From positions 62,001-126,000 of the forward strand of contig JAAKBF010000221.1 in the NCBI GenBank assembly GCA_012656075.1: 64,000 nucleotides of DNA, written 5' to 3'. Position 1 is the first letter of the stretch. The number at the start of each line of letters is the position of its first letter. Positions 34,464-47,006 of this stretch are shown in pieces. The notes under the pieces are model-generated. The model did not search any database. It was not told the DNA's origin and was given only the letters and a program-made list of their open reading frames with translations. This DNA comes from Phytophthora hibernalis (taxonomy: Eukaryota; Oomycota; Peronosporomycetes; Peronosporales; Peronosporaceae). Both the position numbers and the translations under genes were made by a program.

Positions 34464-37400
34464 ATGCCGCCGTACACGCCCGCCGTGGAAGAGGCCGTGA
34501 GCCACGTGGCCTACGCGCTCAGCGATTTCTCGTACCTGGTGCAGCCCGTGCCCTTCGGTTCGGCGCTGGAAAAATACATCGTGAGTGCGCGCCGCAACGT
34601 GTTCGACCAGGTGGGAAAGGTGGAGGAGGGCGCTGTGGGCCAGGAGCTCATCGAGCGCGCCTACGCCGCCGCCGCGCGTGGTCAGTTCGTGACGCTGTTC
34701 GCGTCGTCGCCCTCGGCGCTGCTGCAGATGGTGCCGGCCATGTACAAGCTCAGCAGCGCGCAGCTGCCCGCCGTCATACACGTCGTGGCGCGCGAGCACT
34801 CGGACCTGATGGCCGTGCGCCAGACGGGCTTCGTCATCTTGAACTCGCTCAACGCCACCGAGACGGAGGACATGGCGCTGCTCGCACACGTCGCGTCCCT
34901 GCGCGCCAACGTGCCGTTTCTGCACGTGTACGACGGCGAGATGGCTCACAACGACCTGGAGCAGCAAGTGGCTTCCACCGCCACCAAGTACAACAACGCG
35001 CTCGTGGACTACGAGTACCTGGCCAACCTCATCGGCCTCAAGAACGCGTCGGAGGCCCCGAGTTCCGCCAGCTCGTGCTCAGCAAGTCGGCCGTGGCAGA
35101 CAACGATGACGCCGAGCTCTACTTCCAGGTCTCGCCCGAGTGCATCGCTAAATACAACGCTGTGCCCGACGTCGTTGAGGACGTCATCAAGCAGGTGTTC
35201 GCCAAGAAGGGGTACCAGCTCTTCGAATACTTTGGCCACCCTGAGGCCGAGCAGGTGCTAGTGGTCATGGGCACGGCCTCCAGCGTCGTCAAGGACGCGG
35301 TCGAGTCGCTTTACACAAACTGGAAGGCCAAGGTTGGCGTTATCTCGGTGCGTTTGTTCCGTCCGTGGTCAACGAAGTCTTTCCTGAGCGTTGTCCCAGC
35401 CACGGCCACCAAGTTTGCCGTTCTGGACCGCATGGACGACGCCACTAACGTCGGCGAGCCGCTGTTTATGGATGTGCTGGGCTCCTTCCAGTCGGAGGAC
35501 TGGCAGAACAAACCCGTGCCCACGGTCATCGGCGGCAAGTACGCCTTCAACGTGAATGAGTCAGTGTTTGACGTTGTGACTGCGCGCACTCTGGTGGAAG
35601 ATCTCGCCGCCGACAAATTGCAGAACGGCTTCCTTGTTGCCTCCCCGTCTGCTACGGAGGAGTTCAACGCGAAGAAGTCGGCGACAACGCAGCTCGTAAA
35701 CTCGTACGTGTCGTCGAAGGACGGCTTTGAGGCCCCTTACGTCAAGATGTTGCTGCAGCTGTTCGAGAAGCGTGCTGTGATTGCGAACCTCGTTCGCTCC
35801 GAGACCGTCTGGAAGGCGCAGGACAAGACGGTGAGTGACAACGTGGCCCTCGAGAACGGCGAGTTCGGCTTTGGCGTTCACCTCGGCATTTTCTCCAAGC
35901 GCCAGCAGCTCAGCGATAAGGTCAAGGCGGTTGTTGCGGGTGAGCACGCTAAGGGCATTGTGTCGCAGCGCCTGCTCGAGTGCCTTGCACAGTGGTCCGA
36001 AAAGCAGCCTAAGCACGACGAGCTTGCAAACGAGATTACCATTCTACTCGAGAACGAGCAGCACCAGGTTGGTGTCCTTGCGGAGATCTACGCTCTGAAG
36101 CAATACTTTGCACCGCTCAGCCAGTGGATCCTCGGCAGTGAGGAGTTCTCGCGCGATGTCGGTGCATCAGGTGTGCACCAGGTGCTTGCCAGCGGTGAGA
36201 ACGTCAACCTCCTCATCCTCGACACGGAGCCGATGAACGCGATCTCAAAGAGCAACCGCAAGCGCGACCTGGGCCTGTATGCGATGCAGTACGGAAACGC
36301 GTATGTCGCGTCAGTTGCTTTGTACGACTCGTACTCGCAGGTGCTGCGTGCGCTGAATGAGGCTGATGCTTTTGACGGCCCTTCGATTGTGCTTGCCTAC
36401 GCCCCAAACGCCAGCAACATGGAGCAGGAAACCAAGGAGGCAGTGTCGAGTGGATACTGGCCGCTGTACCGCTACAACCCTTTTCTGGAGGATGTGGAGG
36501 GTGAGAAGGCTTTCTCGCTCGAGTCCCCCAGCATCAAGAAGGAGCTGCTGACGTTCCTGCAGCGCAACAACCAGCTGAGTCTGTTCGCGAAGCAGGCTCT
36601 GACTGCCCCCACACCCGCCTCGGTCAGTGAGAAGTACGAGCAGATTGGCCAGCAGGCCCTGAAGACCAGCTTCGAAGCTCTTCTGAATGGCTTCGGTGGC
36701 CAACAGCAGGAGCCGTGGCAGGTGGACACCAAGCTGTGGTTGCTTGTTGGCTCGGACAACAGTCACGCTGACGAATTTGCCTCGAAGCTCGAGGAGGACG
36801 CCTTGAACTTCGGCCTGAAGAATGTTGAGAAGATGGACATGAACGATATGACCATCGACCAGTTGCTAGATGAAGCCAACGACGAGAACGCCTACGTTGT
36901 TTTTGTCTGCTCTACTGCTGGTCAGGGTGAGTTCCTAGCAATGGCAAAGATTTCTGGGGTGAGCTTTCGGGCTTCAGCTCGACACTTCCACTGCAGTACG
37001 CTGTGTTCGGTATGGGTGACAGCCTGTACTGGCCTCGCGAGGATGAGAAGCACTACTTCTGTAAGGCCCCTGTGGACCTTGACGCTAAGCTGAGCGAGCT
37101 TGGCGCCAAGCGCATCGTGGATCTTGCTAAGGGTGACGATCAGGATGAGGACGGTCCGATGACGCAGTTTGATTTGTGGAAGCCGCAGTTGTGGGAGCAG
37201 CTTGGCATCCCTACGGACGTGGTGAACCTGCACCAGGGCACGAAGAAGAAACAGCGTACGAATGAAGAGATTAAGCAGCAGAGTAACTTCCTGCGCGGAA
37301 CGGTGGCTGAGGGTCTCGAGGACCGCACGACCAAGGCCCTCGCCGCGGACGACACGCAACTTACGAAGTTCCACGGCATCTACCAGCAGGACGACCGTGA

Positions 37401-38959
37401 CCTGCGCGAGCAGATGCGCCTGGAGAAGAAGGAGAAGGCATTCTCGTTCATGATCCGTGTGCGTGTTCCCGGTGGTGTATCGACTGCCGAACAGTACCTG
37501 ATGGTTGACCAGCTTGCCGACTCGCACGCGAACGGCAACATCAAGCTGTCCACTCGCCAGGCGTACCAGCTGCAAGGTATTCTTAAGTGGGACCTGAAGC
37601 CTATTGTGCAGGGCATCAACCGCGTGCTGATGGACTCTCTCGCTGCTTGTGGTGACGTGAACCGCAACGTGATGGCCACTGTGAACCCGTCGTGCTCTGT
37701 GGAGACTCACCAGGAAATCCTTGACATCGCGCGTGACATCTCGGCCCACCTGACCCCGGCGACGAGTGCTTACCACGAGATCTGGCTTGACAAGAAGATG
37801 GTCGCTGGCGGTGAGGTGAAGGACTTCGAGCCGTTCTATGGCGAGGCGTACTTGCCGCGTAAGTTCAAGATCGCTATCGCAATCCCTCCATCGAACGACG
37901 TGGACGTGTTCGCTAATTGTCTGGGTTTCATTGCTATCCTGAAGAAGGACAAGCTGGTCGGCTTCAACGTGAGCGTTGGTGGTGGCATGGGTATGACCCA
38001 CAACAACAAAAGACGTTCCGCGTCTGGCCGATGTGATGGCGTTCTGCACGCCGGAGCAGGCTAAGGAAGTGGCTGAGAAGGTCATGATTCTACAGCGCGA
38101 CTTTGGTGACCGTGTGAACCGTAAGCATGCTCGCTTCAAATACACCGTGGAGGACCACGGCTTGGAGTGGATCCGTGCTGAGACGGAGAAGCGTCTGGGC
38201 TACAAGCTGCAGGAGCCGCGCAAGCACAGGTTGCTCTCGAACGGTGACCGCTTTGGCTGGATCAAGAACTCGAACGGCAAGTACCACTACGGTATGTTTG
38301 TCGAGGGCGGCCGTATTAAGGACACCAAGGAAACTGGCATCCGTACGGGCCTGCGCGAGCTGGCCAAGGCGTTCCCGCACGTCGAGTTCCACCTCACGGG
38401 CAATCAGAACCTGAGCCTGGGTAACATCTCGGAGGAGGAGATCCCACAGATCAAGGCGCTCATGGAGCATTACAAGTTTGGCAACGACAACTACTCCGGC
38501 ATGCGTCTGAACTCGATTGCCTGCGCTGCTCTGCCCATGTGTGGTCTCGCGTTCGCTGAGGCTGAGCGCTACCTGCCTGAGCTGATTACCAAGATCGAGG
38601 AGATGCTGGAGGCAAACGGACTACGCGACAATGCAATTGTGATCCGTATGACCGGTTGCCCCAATGGCTGTGGTCGTCCATACCTGGGTGAGATCGGCTT
38701 CGTGGGTCGCTCCCCGGGAATCTACAACCTGTACCTCGGTGCAGGTTTCTCGGGTGACCGCCTCAACAAGCTCTACAAGGAAGCTGTGGACGAAGCGCAG
38801 ATTCTGGAGGAGCTTGAGCCCATTATCAAGGACTACGCCGAGCACCGCAACGACGGCGAGAAGTTCGGCGACTTTGTCATTCGCGCTGGTTACGTCGAGG
38901 CCTGCTTGGCTGCCCCACTTGTAGAGAACCGTGCTGCTGGCGAGACCTTCCACGCATAA
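34464..38959 (+). CDS. MET5: sulfite reductase [NADPH] hemoprotein component (MET5-like)
   Basis: Reduces sulfite to sulfide at a siroheme-[4Fe-4S] centre. About 1,498 residues, close to yeast Met5 (about 1,440). Order: N-terminal oxidoreductase-like region; a flavodoxin-like domain (about residues 750-860, with STAGQGEF and FGMGDSLYWP); two nitrite/sulfite-reductase ferredoxin-like half domains; and the metal site, CAALPMCG (CX5C, about 1,353) and CPNGC (CX3C, about 1,398). All four cysteines are present. Three clear frame switches fall in CCCC 35056-35059, TTCC near 36933 and AAAA 38008-38011; each is fixed by one base and restores conserved sequence. The ATG at 34464 was chosen as the first in the conserved frame. 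No introns recognised. Confidence 0.92.
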
Positions 38960-39252
38960 ACTTGTCACTAGCTGTAACGTATATCCAAATAAATGCTTTC
39001 AATCGATAGTTTCTTGACGAGTCAACCATCACAGATTATAATAAGCACCAACAGCGAGACCAAGGAGACAGCTTGGACACCCACAGTCCCGGTGGTGTAG
39101 ACGGCTTTACCGTAATTCCATGGTGACACGGAAACTGAATTTTACCCTGTTGTCTGCCAGCTGTTAGCCGATCATGAGGGAGACTCTGACGTGTCCTGCG
39201 CCTTTGCCGGTGTCCGTCGCATTGCTCAAGTCGCTCGCTCGGTCTCAGTGCC

Positions 39253-41141
39253 ATGCGCTTTTCCGTCTGTCTCCGGGGTTTCCTTGTCTCCGTCGCTATT
39301 GCAGTGGTGTGCGGCCATCACGACTACCAGCCACTGCGTCAACCGACCCTGTACCAGTCCGAGTGTGCCAAGCAATGGACCAAACTCAGCAGCTCCGATA
39401 GCTCCTCGGCTTTGAGCGACCAAACTACAGTCAAGAGCAGGACGGGCGAGCTCCGCATCAACCTGTCGGTGCAACTCAAGCGGTTCACGAGCGACTACGT
39501 GGATTTCAACACGCGGTCATACAACGGACTCATTCCGGCACCGACGATCAAGGTTTGTCCAGGAGACCGACTGGTTATCACACTCACCAATGAGTTGGAA
39601 GCTGGCAGCAACAACAATACCAATCTGCACTTGCACGGGATGCATGTGCCGCCAGTGGGGTCTGCGGACAATGTAATGCCCAATGTGGAACCGGGAGGTC
39701 AGCGGAGATACACGTACGACATTCGTCCGGACCACCCAGCAGGAACGTTTTGGTACCATCCGCACACCCACGGAGTCGTGAACTCGCAACTCAATGGGAT
39801 GATGGCAGGAGCTCTCATTGTGGCGGATCGACCAGGAGATTTCCCGACCGAGTTAGCTGCGATGGAAGACTTTGTCATGATTCTGCAGACGATCTGCGTC
39901 GAAGACTGCTTCAATATGTACGACAACCTGCAAGATGCGCTGGAAAACAAATTCAGCTCTATGAGGCACATGGATAGCGAGGATGAAGAGGAGGTGGAGC
40001 AGATTTGGCCGACTGACCTTGAAATTGTCGAGGACGACGCGGATGTGCCCTTGAACGATACTTCGCTTCCTACTGTGTACGTGAACGGACAATATCTGCC
40101 GACCCTGAACATTGCAGTGGGTGAATACAAGCGTCTGCGCTTCGTGAACGCAATCGCAAACAATGTGGCAGAGCTAGTGGCTACCCGAGATAGCAGCTGT
40201 GTGTTGACTGTGCTAGCTATGGACGGCATTTATTTTGACAAGCCCAAGGCAAAGGATGTAGTTGTCATTCCGCCAGGAGGGCGTGCGGATATGGCTGTCA
40301 TGTGTGCTGAATTGGGTGAATTCTACCTCGAAACAGACAGTGCGAGCTCGCGCAATAGACTGCTAGGTCTTGTGAATCAGCACCGTGTGCCATCCCAGCA
40401 GATCGTAAAGCTCAAGGTCAGCAAGGAAGAAGAGATTGAAGACGATAGCGAAAGTGCTGTGGAGGCCATGCGTCTCCCTCAGCACTGCCGAAGCGACCTT
40501 CATACATGGAGGATGCAATCGGAAGTACCAAACATGCTCCAACAATCGCTGAAAGCAACAAATACGGCTTCGAGTTCTCAGTCTGGATGGACAAGGGCCT
40601 CACCTACGGCGTCAACTACGAAACGCTTGATCTCTCAAACATCAACTACTCGATGCCCGTGAATGAGTTGCAACAATGGGAACTCTCGGTAAGAGATTAC
40701 AGAAAATCAGCCGTTAAACCATGCGATCTGGATGCGAAGAAATCCAAGTCTAGCAACTGCCGCACGATGAGCCATCCCTTCCACATCCACTCGACGCACT
40801 TTCAAGTCTCAGACATGGATGATGATACTGACCCTGACGGCCTAATGTTCGATGTGGGTGAGTGGCGTGATACGCTACCGCTCTTTCGTGGAGGTGTACA
40901 AATCCGCTTCACGCCGCGCGAATACATGGTTGGAAGCATTTTCGCCCACTGCCACATTGCCTCACATGTCGACGGCGGTATGGCACAACTTGTGAATGTG
41001 TACGACCCCAGCACCCGTCCTAATGGGGATGAAGAAGACGAGGAAGAAGAAAGTGATTCTGACGCTGTAGATGACTCCGATGAAAGTGAAGAAGAAGAAG
41101 ACGGCGATGAGAGTCGAGGATCAATTAAGCTAATCGACTAA
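39253..41141 (+). CDS. secreted multicopper oxidase (laccase-like)
   Basis: Oxidises phenolic or metal substrates at a type 1 copper and reduces O2 to water at a trinuclear copper site. About 629 residues with an N-terminal signal peptide (first 21 residues). All four copper motifs are present: HLHGMH (about 125), WYHPHTHG (about 166), HPFHIHSTHF (about 507) and HCHIASHVDGGM (about 565). A Met at the axial position suggests a lower-potential laccase. The chain ends with an unusual acidic tail of about 35 residues, mostly Glu, Asp and Ser. One frame switch near 40497 (GACCTTC) is repaired by one base. The substrate cannot be told; oomycete laccases have been linked to host phenolics and to pigment. 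Confidence 0.87.
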
Positions 41142-41190
41142 AGGATAGACCTGTGTACGCCGATGAATGAATATTTATTTTTCGTTAATA

Positions 41191-41837
41191 CTGGGAGGAC
41201 AGCTTTAGCTGGCTGAACAGCCTAACCAATTTTATTGGTGGGGTCCCCCAGGGTGTTTAATTGGCGAATGTCGCCTGAGTCCATATGTCACCGATTGTGA
41301 CTACGGTCACAAAATATTTGTGTATCTTGTGGATGGTGGTGTTCCGAAAGCAGTTGGGCGAAGAAGGTCCATCTACCTTGTTTGAGCGCGACAGTGCGCT
41401 ATCTTCGTCACGCAGTCGAAGGTGAGCGAGTAGGTGATTTGGAAGGGCGTCAAGGTTACGATATGCTGCGCAAGCTATACTTGCGCATTCACCATTACCT
41501 GCTCGGGTTGTACCCGGTGTGAACGGGAAGTTGTTTTACCGGTATACATGGTGCTGCTAGGCTTCTCGGATGTGTTTGCAAACGCGTTTTCTCTGGCAAA
41601 GACAACAAGATGCAAATGCACCTGAAGCAGGAGCTGGTGGAATACCCGCGCTCCGATAAGGGTGCCTTCAACGAGATGCTCAAGGAGAGCCTTCGCTTTC
41701 AACATTACTTATTTATCAGCGGTAGCCTACGCTTTTCGTGTGCCCCTACCGCCGGTATCCGGGGCACACGAAAATTTAAAAATTCAATGAGGCGCGAACT
41801 TAATTTAAAAAATAATATTTGTCAACTGTCCTCCCAG
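41191..41837. mobile_element. MITE-like element with 12-bp inverted ends
   Basis: CTGGGAGGACAG at 41191-41202 is repeated, exactly inverted, at 41826-41837, giving a 647-bp unit. Inside there is no transposase, but a strong hairpin occurs at 41733-41774. A short open frame (41610-41700) resembles coding sequence but is not recognised. No clear target-site duplication was found, so the class is open. It lies between the 3' ends of two convergent genes. Confidence 0.55.
41733..41774. repeat. 14-bp-arm stem-loop
   Basis: TTTTCGTGTGCCCC and GGGGCACACGAAAA are exact inverse copies around a 14-nt loop. It lies inside the MITE-like element. Confidence 0.85.
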
Positions 41838-41905
41838 CCTAATGCTACGCCTCTAGTTAGTCGATACAGACAACACAGCAAAAGCTTACACGATCTCGAC
41901 AGTCC

Positions 41906-43553
41906 TTATGGAGTCTCTGCCATTACATCTTCCAGCGAGTGGGCATAGCTCGAGTTCCAGTTCCTCTCGAACACATTTTCGAGCGCTTTTCGTGTCTGCT
42001 CGTGGTTTGTGTTGACGCTCGCACCCGCCGTGGTGTAAAAGTATCCCCACTCCATGTTGCTCGTGCCCACATTCGCGCGGGTATCGGTGACAATGTATTT
42101 GGCATGGTTTACACGAGTGTACGAAGGCCACGCAGCCTTCGTGCTAGCGGTGGACGTGGTGTTTTGCCAGCCAGGAACACGGAAAATCTTAATCTCGAGC
42201 CTTCCGTACACCGAGTGTGCATGTGCTGACAAATCTCCGCCTCCTCCTTCAACGTGGCAAGGGCCTCCAGTATTTGAGGGCTGGTATGTTGCCACTGACT
42301 AATCAGTAGACGCACCTGCAGTCCGGGCTTACTGTACACCCCAGCCAGCAGTGCATCTGTGAGAGCTGGCCAACGAAGAGGGCCGGGTGCGTACATCGAA
42401 AACGGTGCAAAGTCCATGACGCTAAGACTCACAAAAGACTTGGCTGATCGGATCGTGTACACCAATGCATCCTCGTCAAAAGCGCGCGAGTGCGCAGCCG
42501 TCGCTTCCAAAGGCGCAGCCGCAACAAACATCTGCGCTGCCGTCGACGAGACTTTCTCATTTTCAGTTGTATTCTCAGTCGAGTACGTACTAAACGGCGT
42601 CTGTAATTGATGAGAAATGTTACCCAGAGACGTCAACCCAACCTTTACGAACGGATCGTCCATTCTCGACCTCTCCGGCAAATACATCGACCACGCCGGT
42701 ACTTGCAATTTACGCTGAAACTTTTCCGAAAAATACGTCGCTGTCTTAGCAGGAATCAACTCGGGCGACGCAAACATCCACCAGGTCTGAAATAGTTTCT
42801 GCATGTCTCGAATCACCGCCGACATCGGTGGTAAATTCTCCATGATCACACCCACCTCCATCACCTGAGCCAACGACTTCCAGTCCATGTTGGCACTGCC
42901 CACATACACGTGACGGGCATCAAAGACCCAAATCTTCTGGTGTAAAATCCCACTCTCGTACCATTCTGGGCCGCTCCAGCACCGCACCGCAACATTTTGC
43001 GGCGCTGCCTCCATTAACATTTGCACCTCATCGGGCAGTTCGGAACAGGATGATTTCTCCTCTTTTAAAACATCCTCATTGGGACTCCGTTTTGCCGTTA
43101 AAATCCTCAATTTCACACCTCGAGCCGCAGCCTCCCGCAGTGCAGTCAGCAGATTTTCTCCTCGTTCAGCTCCAAATTTCTCCATTTCCGCTTTGGAAAA
43201 TACTTTGCGATCTTCTTGTCCGAGCAGGTTCCAGTACATGGCACTGAGGTCGATGGACGTCTTAGCAGCGCGCACATGGCGCGTCAGAGCCTCAAACGTC
43301 TGCGGAATATCCGACGACAGGGAAAAATCCCCACGGGCAGCGATTCCACCAGAGACAGCGTCGATTTCGCTTCCAAATTATCAGCAGACATTATCCATGT
43401 CGGATCGAAAATATCCGATTTTAGCTGTGATTTAGCCGTGGAGACGGCGACTTCGCGCGAGGAGAAGCGCAGCGCCACGAGGAACACACACGAAGTGGCC
43501 CACAACAGTCCAAAGAACACCACGGTGTCACCGCGCCGCAGTCGCCTCGCCAT
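41906..43553 (-). CDS. PLD3/PLD4-like phospholipase D family protein
   Basis: About 549 residues. It starts with a short basic segment and one membrane helix (VVFFGLLWATSCVFLVAL), giving a type II membrane topology. Two PLD catalytic motifs follow: HQKIWVFDARHVYVGSANMDW (about residue 206) and HAKYIVTDTRANVGTSNMEW (about 482). Both keep His, Lys, Asp, Gly-Ser/Thr and Asn. The membrane anchor and motif pattern match PLD3/PLD4-type proteins, which in animals are endolysosomal exonucleases and lipid-active enzymes; which activity applies here is unknown. Frame switches occur at GGG 43335-43337 and near 42195 and are repaired by one base each. The start at 43553 is the first Met before the helix. 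Confidence 0.82.
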
Positions 43554-43673
43554 AAATTCCAAATATCCTTCTTTTGACGCGAGATATCCGATCTGATAAT
43601 CGGATATTTTTATTTTTCGCACTTAGTGCGATTCCCGATAATCACTGGCCCAGTGTCCAAGTAGCATATCGAG
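43554..43673. promoter_or_regulatory. compact bidirectional promoter with two palindromes
   Basis: Only 120 bp separate the divergent starts of the PLD gene and NOM1. Within it are two inverted repeats: ATATCCGAT...ATCGGATAT (43584-43607, 6-nt spacer) and TCGCACTTAGTGCGA (43617-43631). They are candidate binding sites for a dimeric regulator. Confidence 0.6.
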
Positions 43674-46600
43674 ATGACAGGCAAGCCGCAAGTGTCTCGC
43701 AAGGCCAAGCGCAAGCAGCAGCGCGACGACAAGAAGCAGCAGAAAAACAAACGACAGAGGCAGGAGCAGGTGGCGGATAATAGCTCCAAAACGCGCACTT
43801 TTCGCGGCAAAAACCGGTTAAAACTCAAGGGGTTAAAGCGAGTCGCGGAGTAGTCGGAGGCGGAATCACCAACAAATTCCACGAGTTTTTGGCGGAAGCT
43901 GCGAGTCAGCAGAATGGTGAAATTTCAGTTGGCTATTGTGAATTTTAGGTTACGTGACTGACAATGTGGTGCTATTTCGTAGGCGAACCGCAGTCGCTGA
44001 GTGCAGAAGACAAGACGATCAAGGCTCTGGAGACCAAGTTGGGACTCGGATCGTCGTCGGCGAGCAAGGCGGAGTCGGCCATAAAGAAACTCAAGAAGTG
44101 AGGAGAAATTTTACTTTTTGGAGGTTGTGGCGATAATTGGTTACTGATATTTTTGTTGTTTTTATTGTTTTAGGGAGTTCTCGAAGGACGGTTTGGGGGA
44201 AGACTTCGTGGACTTTTTGTCAGAGTTGGACCACATTTCAGAGTAAGTGGGCTGCAGTTTGGTGACTGGGAGTAAGAGCTGACGAATTGGTATTTTAGGG
44301 TGGTGAAGGAGCCGAAGGCGGCCAAGCCCTCGACTATTGTTGACAACGATGCGGATATTGAGAGTGAAGGAGAGGAAGAGAGTGAGGCGGATGGAAGTGA
44401 GGGATCGGAGGCAGGCAGTGATTTCGGAGACATGGAGATGGACGAGGAGACTCGACGTGAAATGAAGTTGTTGCAGGCGGAAGACGCCGCGTTTCTGAAG
44501 GGTATGGACGAGCTGCCGACTGACGAGTCTGAGTCTGAGGATGATGAAGATCTCTCGCAGTTTTATTCAGACGAGGAAGAGGAGGATGACGATGATGAAG
44601 CTCGAGCCAATGCCATGCGAAACCAGGAGTTGACCGCAGCCGATGCAGAGGAGGCTTCTGGTAGCGATGAGAGCGAGAAAGAGCGGAGCAAGACTGAAGA
44701 AGGTAGTGACGATGAAGAAGAAGAGGTCGAGGTGGAAGAAGAGAGTGACGAAGGAGATGCGGAAGACGGTGCAGAAGAAGACGAGCAAGAAGAGAAGACC
44801 GTAATCGAAGAAGACATCTACGGTCGGCCAGTCATTAAGTCAAGTGACGGCTCCAAGAAGCCGTCGGCTTACCTCCCACCTCACCTTCGCCGCAAGCTCC
44901 AAGCTGAGGCCGTAGCGGCTGCTGCTTCCGCAGCCACCGAAAAAGTCAAGCCTTCGCAGATGGACGAGCAGGCCATGCGCGAGCTGACGCGTCGTATCAA
45001 TGGTCAACTCAACCGTATCTCCGAGTCCAACATGGAGTACGTTATCTCATTGTGATTTTGATTAACTTGATATGATACTGACTTGTGCGTGAATGAATTA
45101 CCAGGTCAGTCGCTCTGGAGATGGAAAAGATTTACCGTGAAAATGGACGGTCCCTCGTAAACGAAATCCTGCTCGAGAAATTGCTTCAGATAACATGCCA
45201 CCCGCGACAGGTGATGGCACCACTTATCAAGGTTGGTGGCGCTCTTGTGGCAGCTCTGTACCACAGCATCGGCAGCGAAGTCGGAGGCTTCTTTGTTGAG
45301 AAGTTGGTGCGCAAGCTCACGGACAGCGTGGAGGAGGAGAAGAAGCAACTCAGTGAGTCTGCAGACACACAGCTGGATGATGATGACGACAACGACGCCG
45401 GGCGAACGTCCAAGATGCCTGTGAACCTGATGTTGTTTGTGATGACACTGTACAATTTCGGCGTCGTTCACTGTACACTTGTGTACGACCTCTTCCGATC
45501 ATTCGTGGATAGTTTTTCGTCCACCGACATTGAGCTCATTCATCAGCTCCTGAAGATTGGTGGTGCTCAGCTTCGTGCAGATGATGCCGACGCCTTGCGT
45601 CAGATGGTTGCTGCTGTGCAGCAGAAAGTTGGCGAGGCACAACAAGCGAATGGGGGCAAGCAACCCGAGGAACGCATTCGATTCATCCTGGACCTCATTT
45701 ATGACCTCAAGAAGTCGTCGAAGAATGGTAAGGGTCGTAACGCTGGAAGAAATGGTGGTGCCGGTGGTGGTGCTCTGGATGTCTCATCGTTGAAGCAGTG
45801 GCTTGGCCGTGTGAAAACTCGCTGTGGAAACACCAACAACCCGTTACGTGTGTCTCTGCACGAACTGCTTAACGCTGACGAAGATGGTCGTTGGTGGGTT
45901 GTTGGTGGTACTTGGGTCGGCTATCAGCAGTCGAAGTCCATAGATGGCGCTGCTAATGACGAAGCTGCAAATGATGCTGTGCGCGAGAATGATCGGCTTT
46001 TGAAACACGCTGAAAAACAGCACATGAACACGGACGTCCGAAAGAAAATCTTCGTGGCTGTCATGGGCGCGAGTGACTGTTTGGACGCTTACGAGCGGCT
46101 TCTGCAGCTACACTTGAAGGAGAAGCAGGAGCGAGAAATTGTGCGCGTTCTTCTGCACTGCTGTGGTCAGGAGAAGAAGTTCAACAAGTTCTACCTGGTA
46201 CTGGCTGAGAAGTTGTGCGAGATGGATCAGCGATACAAGTTCACATTCCAGCTCGCGTTCTGGGATGTTTTCAAGCAGATGGAGTCGCTGAAGCCGCGGA
46301 GGTTGTACAATCAGGCGCAGATGCTGGGCGGATTGATTTTGAACAGCAGTCTGTCGCTGTCGTGCCTGAAGGTGATCGATTTCACACAGCTAGAGGAGAA
46401 GAGCATTTTGTTCTTGCGTGTCCTAATGGAGGAAATTATCAAGGTGGACAGCGAACTCGAGATGGCACAGTCATTCCAGCGCTTGCTGCAGACGAAAAAG
46501 CCCAATTGACAATCGATGGTCTCGCTGTTTTCTTCCACCAGCATCTGACAAGCTTCCGTGGCGAACCTGATCCGAATATACGGGCGCTGCTGAAGAAGCG

Positions 46601-46679
46601 TGTCAAAAGTGTGAAGAGCTTGCTTGACCAGTTAGCCAAGTCTGCTGCGCTATCTGAAAAGGAGGCTAGCTTCATGTAG
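43674..46679 (+). CDS. NOM1: NOM1/SGD1 nucleolar MIF4G-MA3 protein
   Basis: A nucleolar protein needed for 18S rRNA maturation; it recruits the helicase eIF4A3/Fal1. Five exons with GT-AG introns 43917-43982, 44098-44173, 44243-44298 and 45037-45104. About 913 residues: a basic N terminus rich in Lys/Gln, a long Glu/Asp tract (about 44310-44820), a MIF4G domain (about residues 385-600; ELTRRINGQLNRISESNME marks its start) and an MA3 domain (about 697-810; DVRKKIFVAVMGASDCLDAY). Frame switches occur at about 43838 in the GGGGTTAAAG run, and at AAAAA 46495-46499. After the second one the last 57 residues continue to TAG 46677-46679. Confidence 0.88.
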
Positions 46680-47006
46680 TACCTGACTGCGATGCAGTAT
46701 ACTTCATACAATACACCACCAACATTTATCGTGCAGTCACCGATAGTGATCGGACAAATGTCTGCTGTGTGGTGCTCGACGCAACGTGCAGGCGTCGCCA
46801 GCAAAAGTTATATTTCCACCGGCGCAACAATGTTGCGTGGTGAGGTATCCAACATTCCTCCATTTTGAACATGTCCATTTTGAATCGGAATTTCTGAATG
46901 ATCTTGTTCGAAAGACACACAACTTACGTAAAAGTGAGCGTGAATTTAACGAAAGATGATAAACTTTACGAGAGGTTAACCTGCTGGGTTAACAATCCAC
47001 ATTGCT
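46680..47006. other. intergenic with acetyltransferase relic
   Basis: 327 bp between converging genes. It holds a short degenerate match to the acetyltransferase genes (46739-46780) and no intact gene. Confidence 0.45.
46739..46780 (-). pseudogene. maltose O-acetyltransferase fragment
   Basis: On the minus strand this encodes DICPITIGDC, closely matching the V-C-P-I-T-I-G-N hexapeptide turn of the neighbouring acetyltransferase (47007-47570). The flanking sequence is degenerate. It appears to be a remnant of a further gene copy. Confidence 0.5.

Noticed and set aside
36922..38145. 407-codon open frame on the minus strand
   Set aside because: It lies antisense to the sulfite reductase hemoprotein, whose motifs are clear; no domain in the antisense product.
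21092..38959. MET10- and MET5-like genes as pseudogenes
   Set aside because: Breaks are single-base and sit mainly in homopolymers; every catalytic motif is kept on both sides and codon use is undisturbed.
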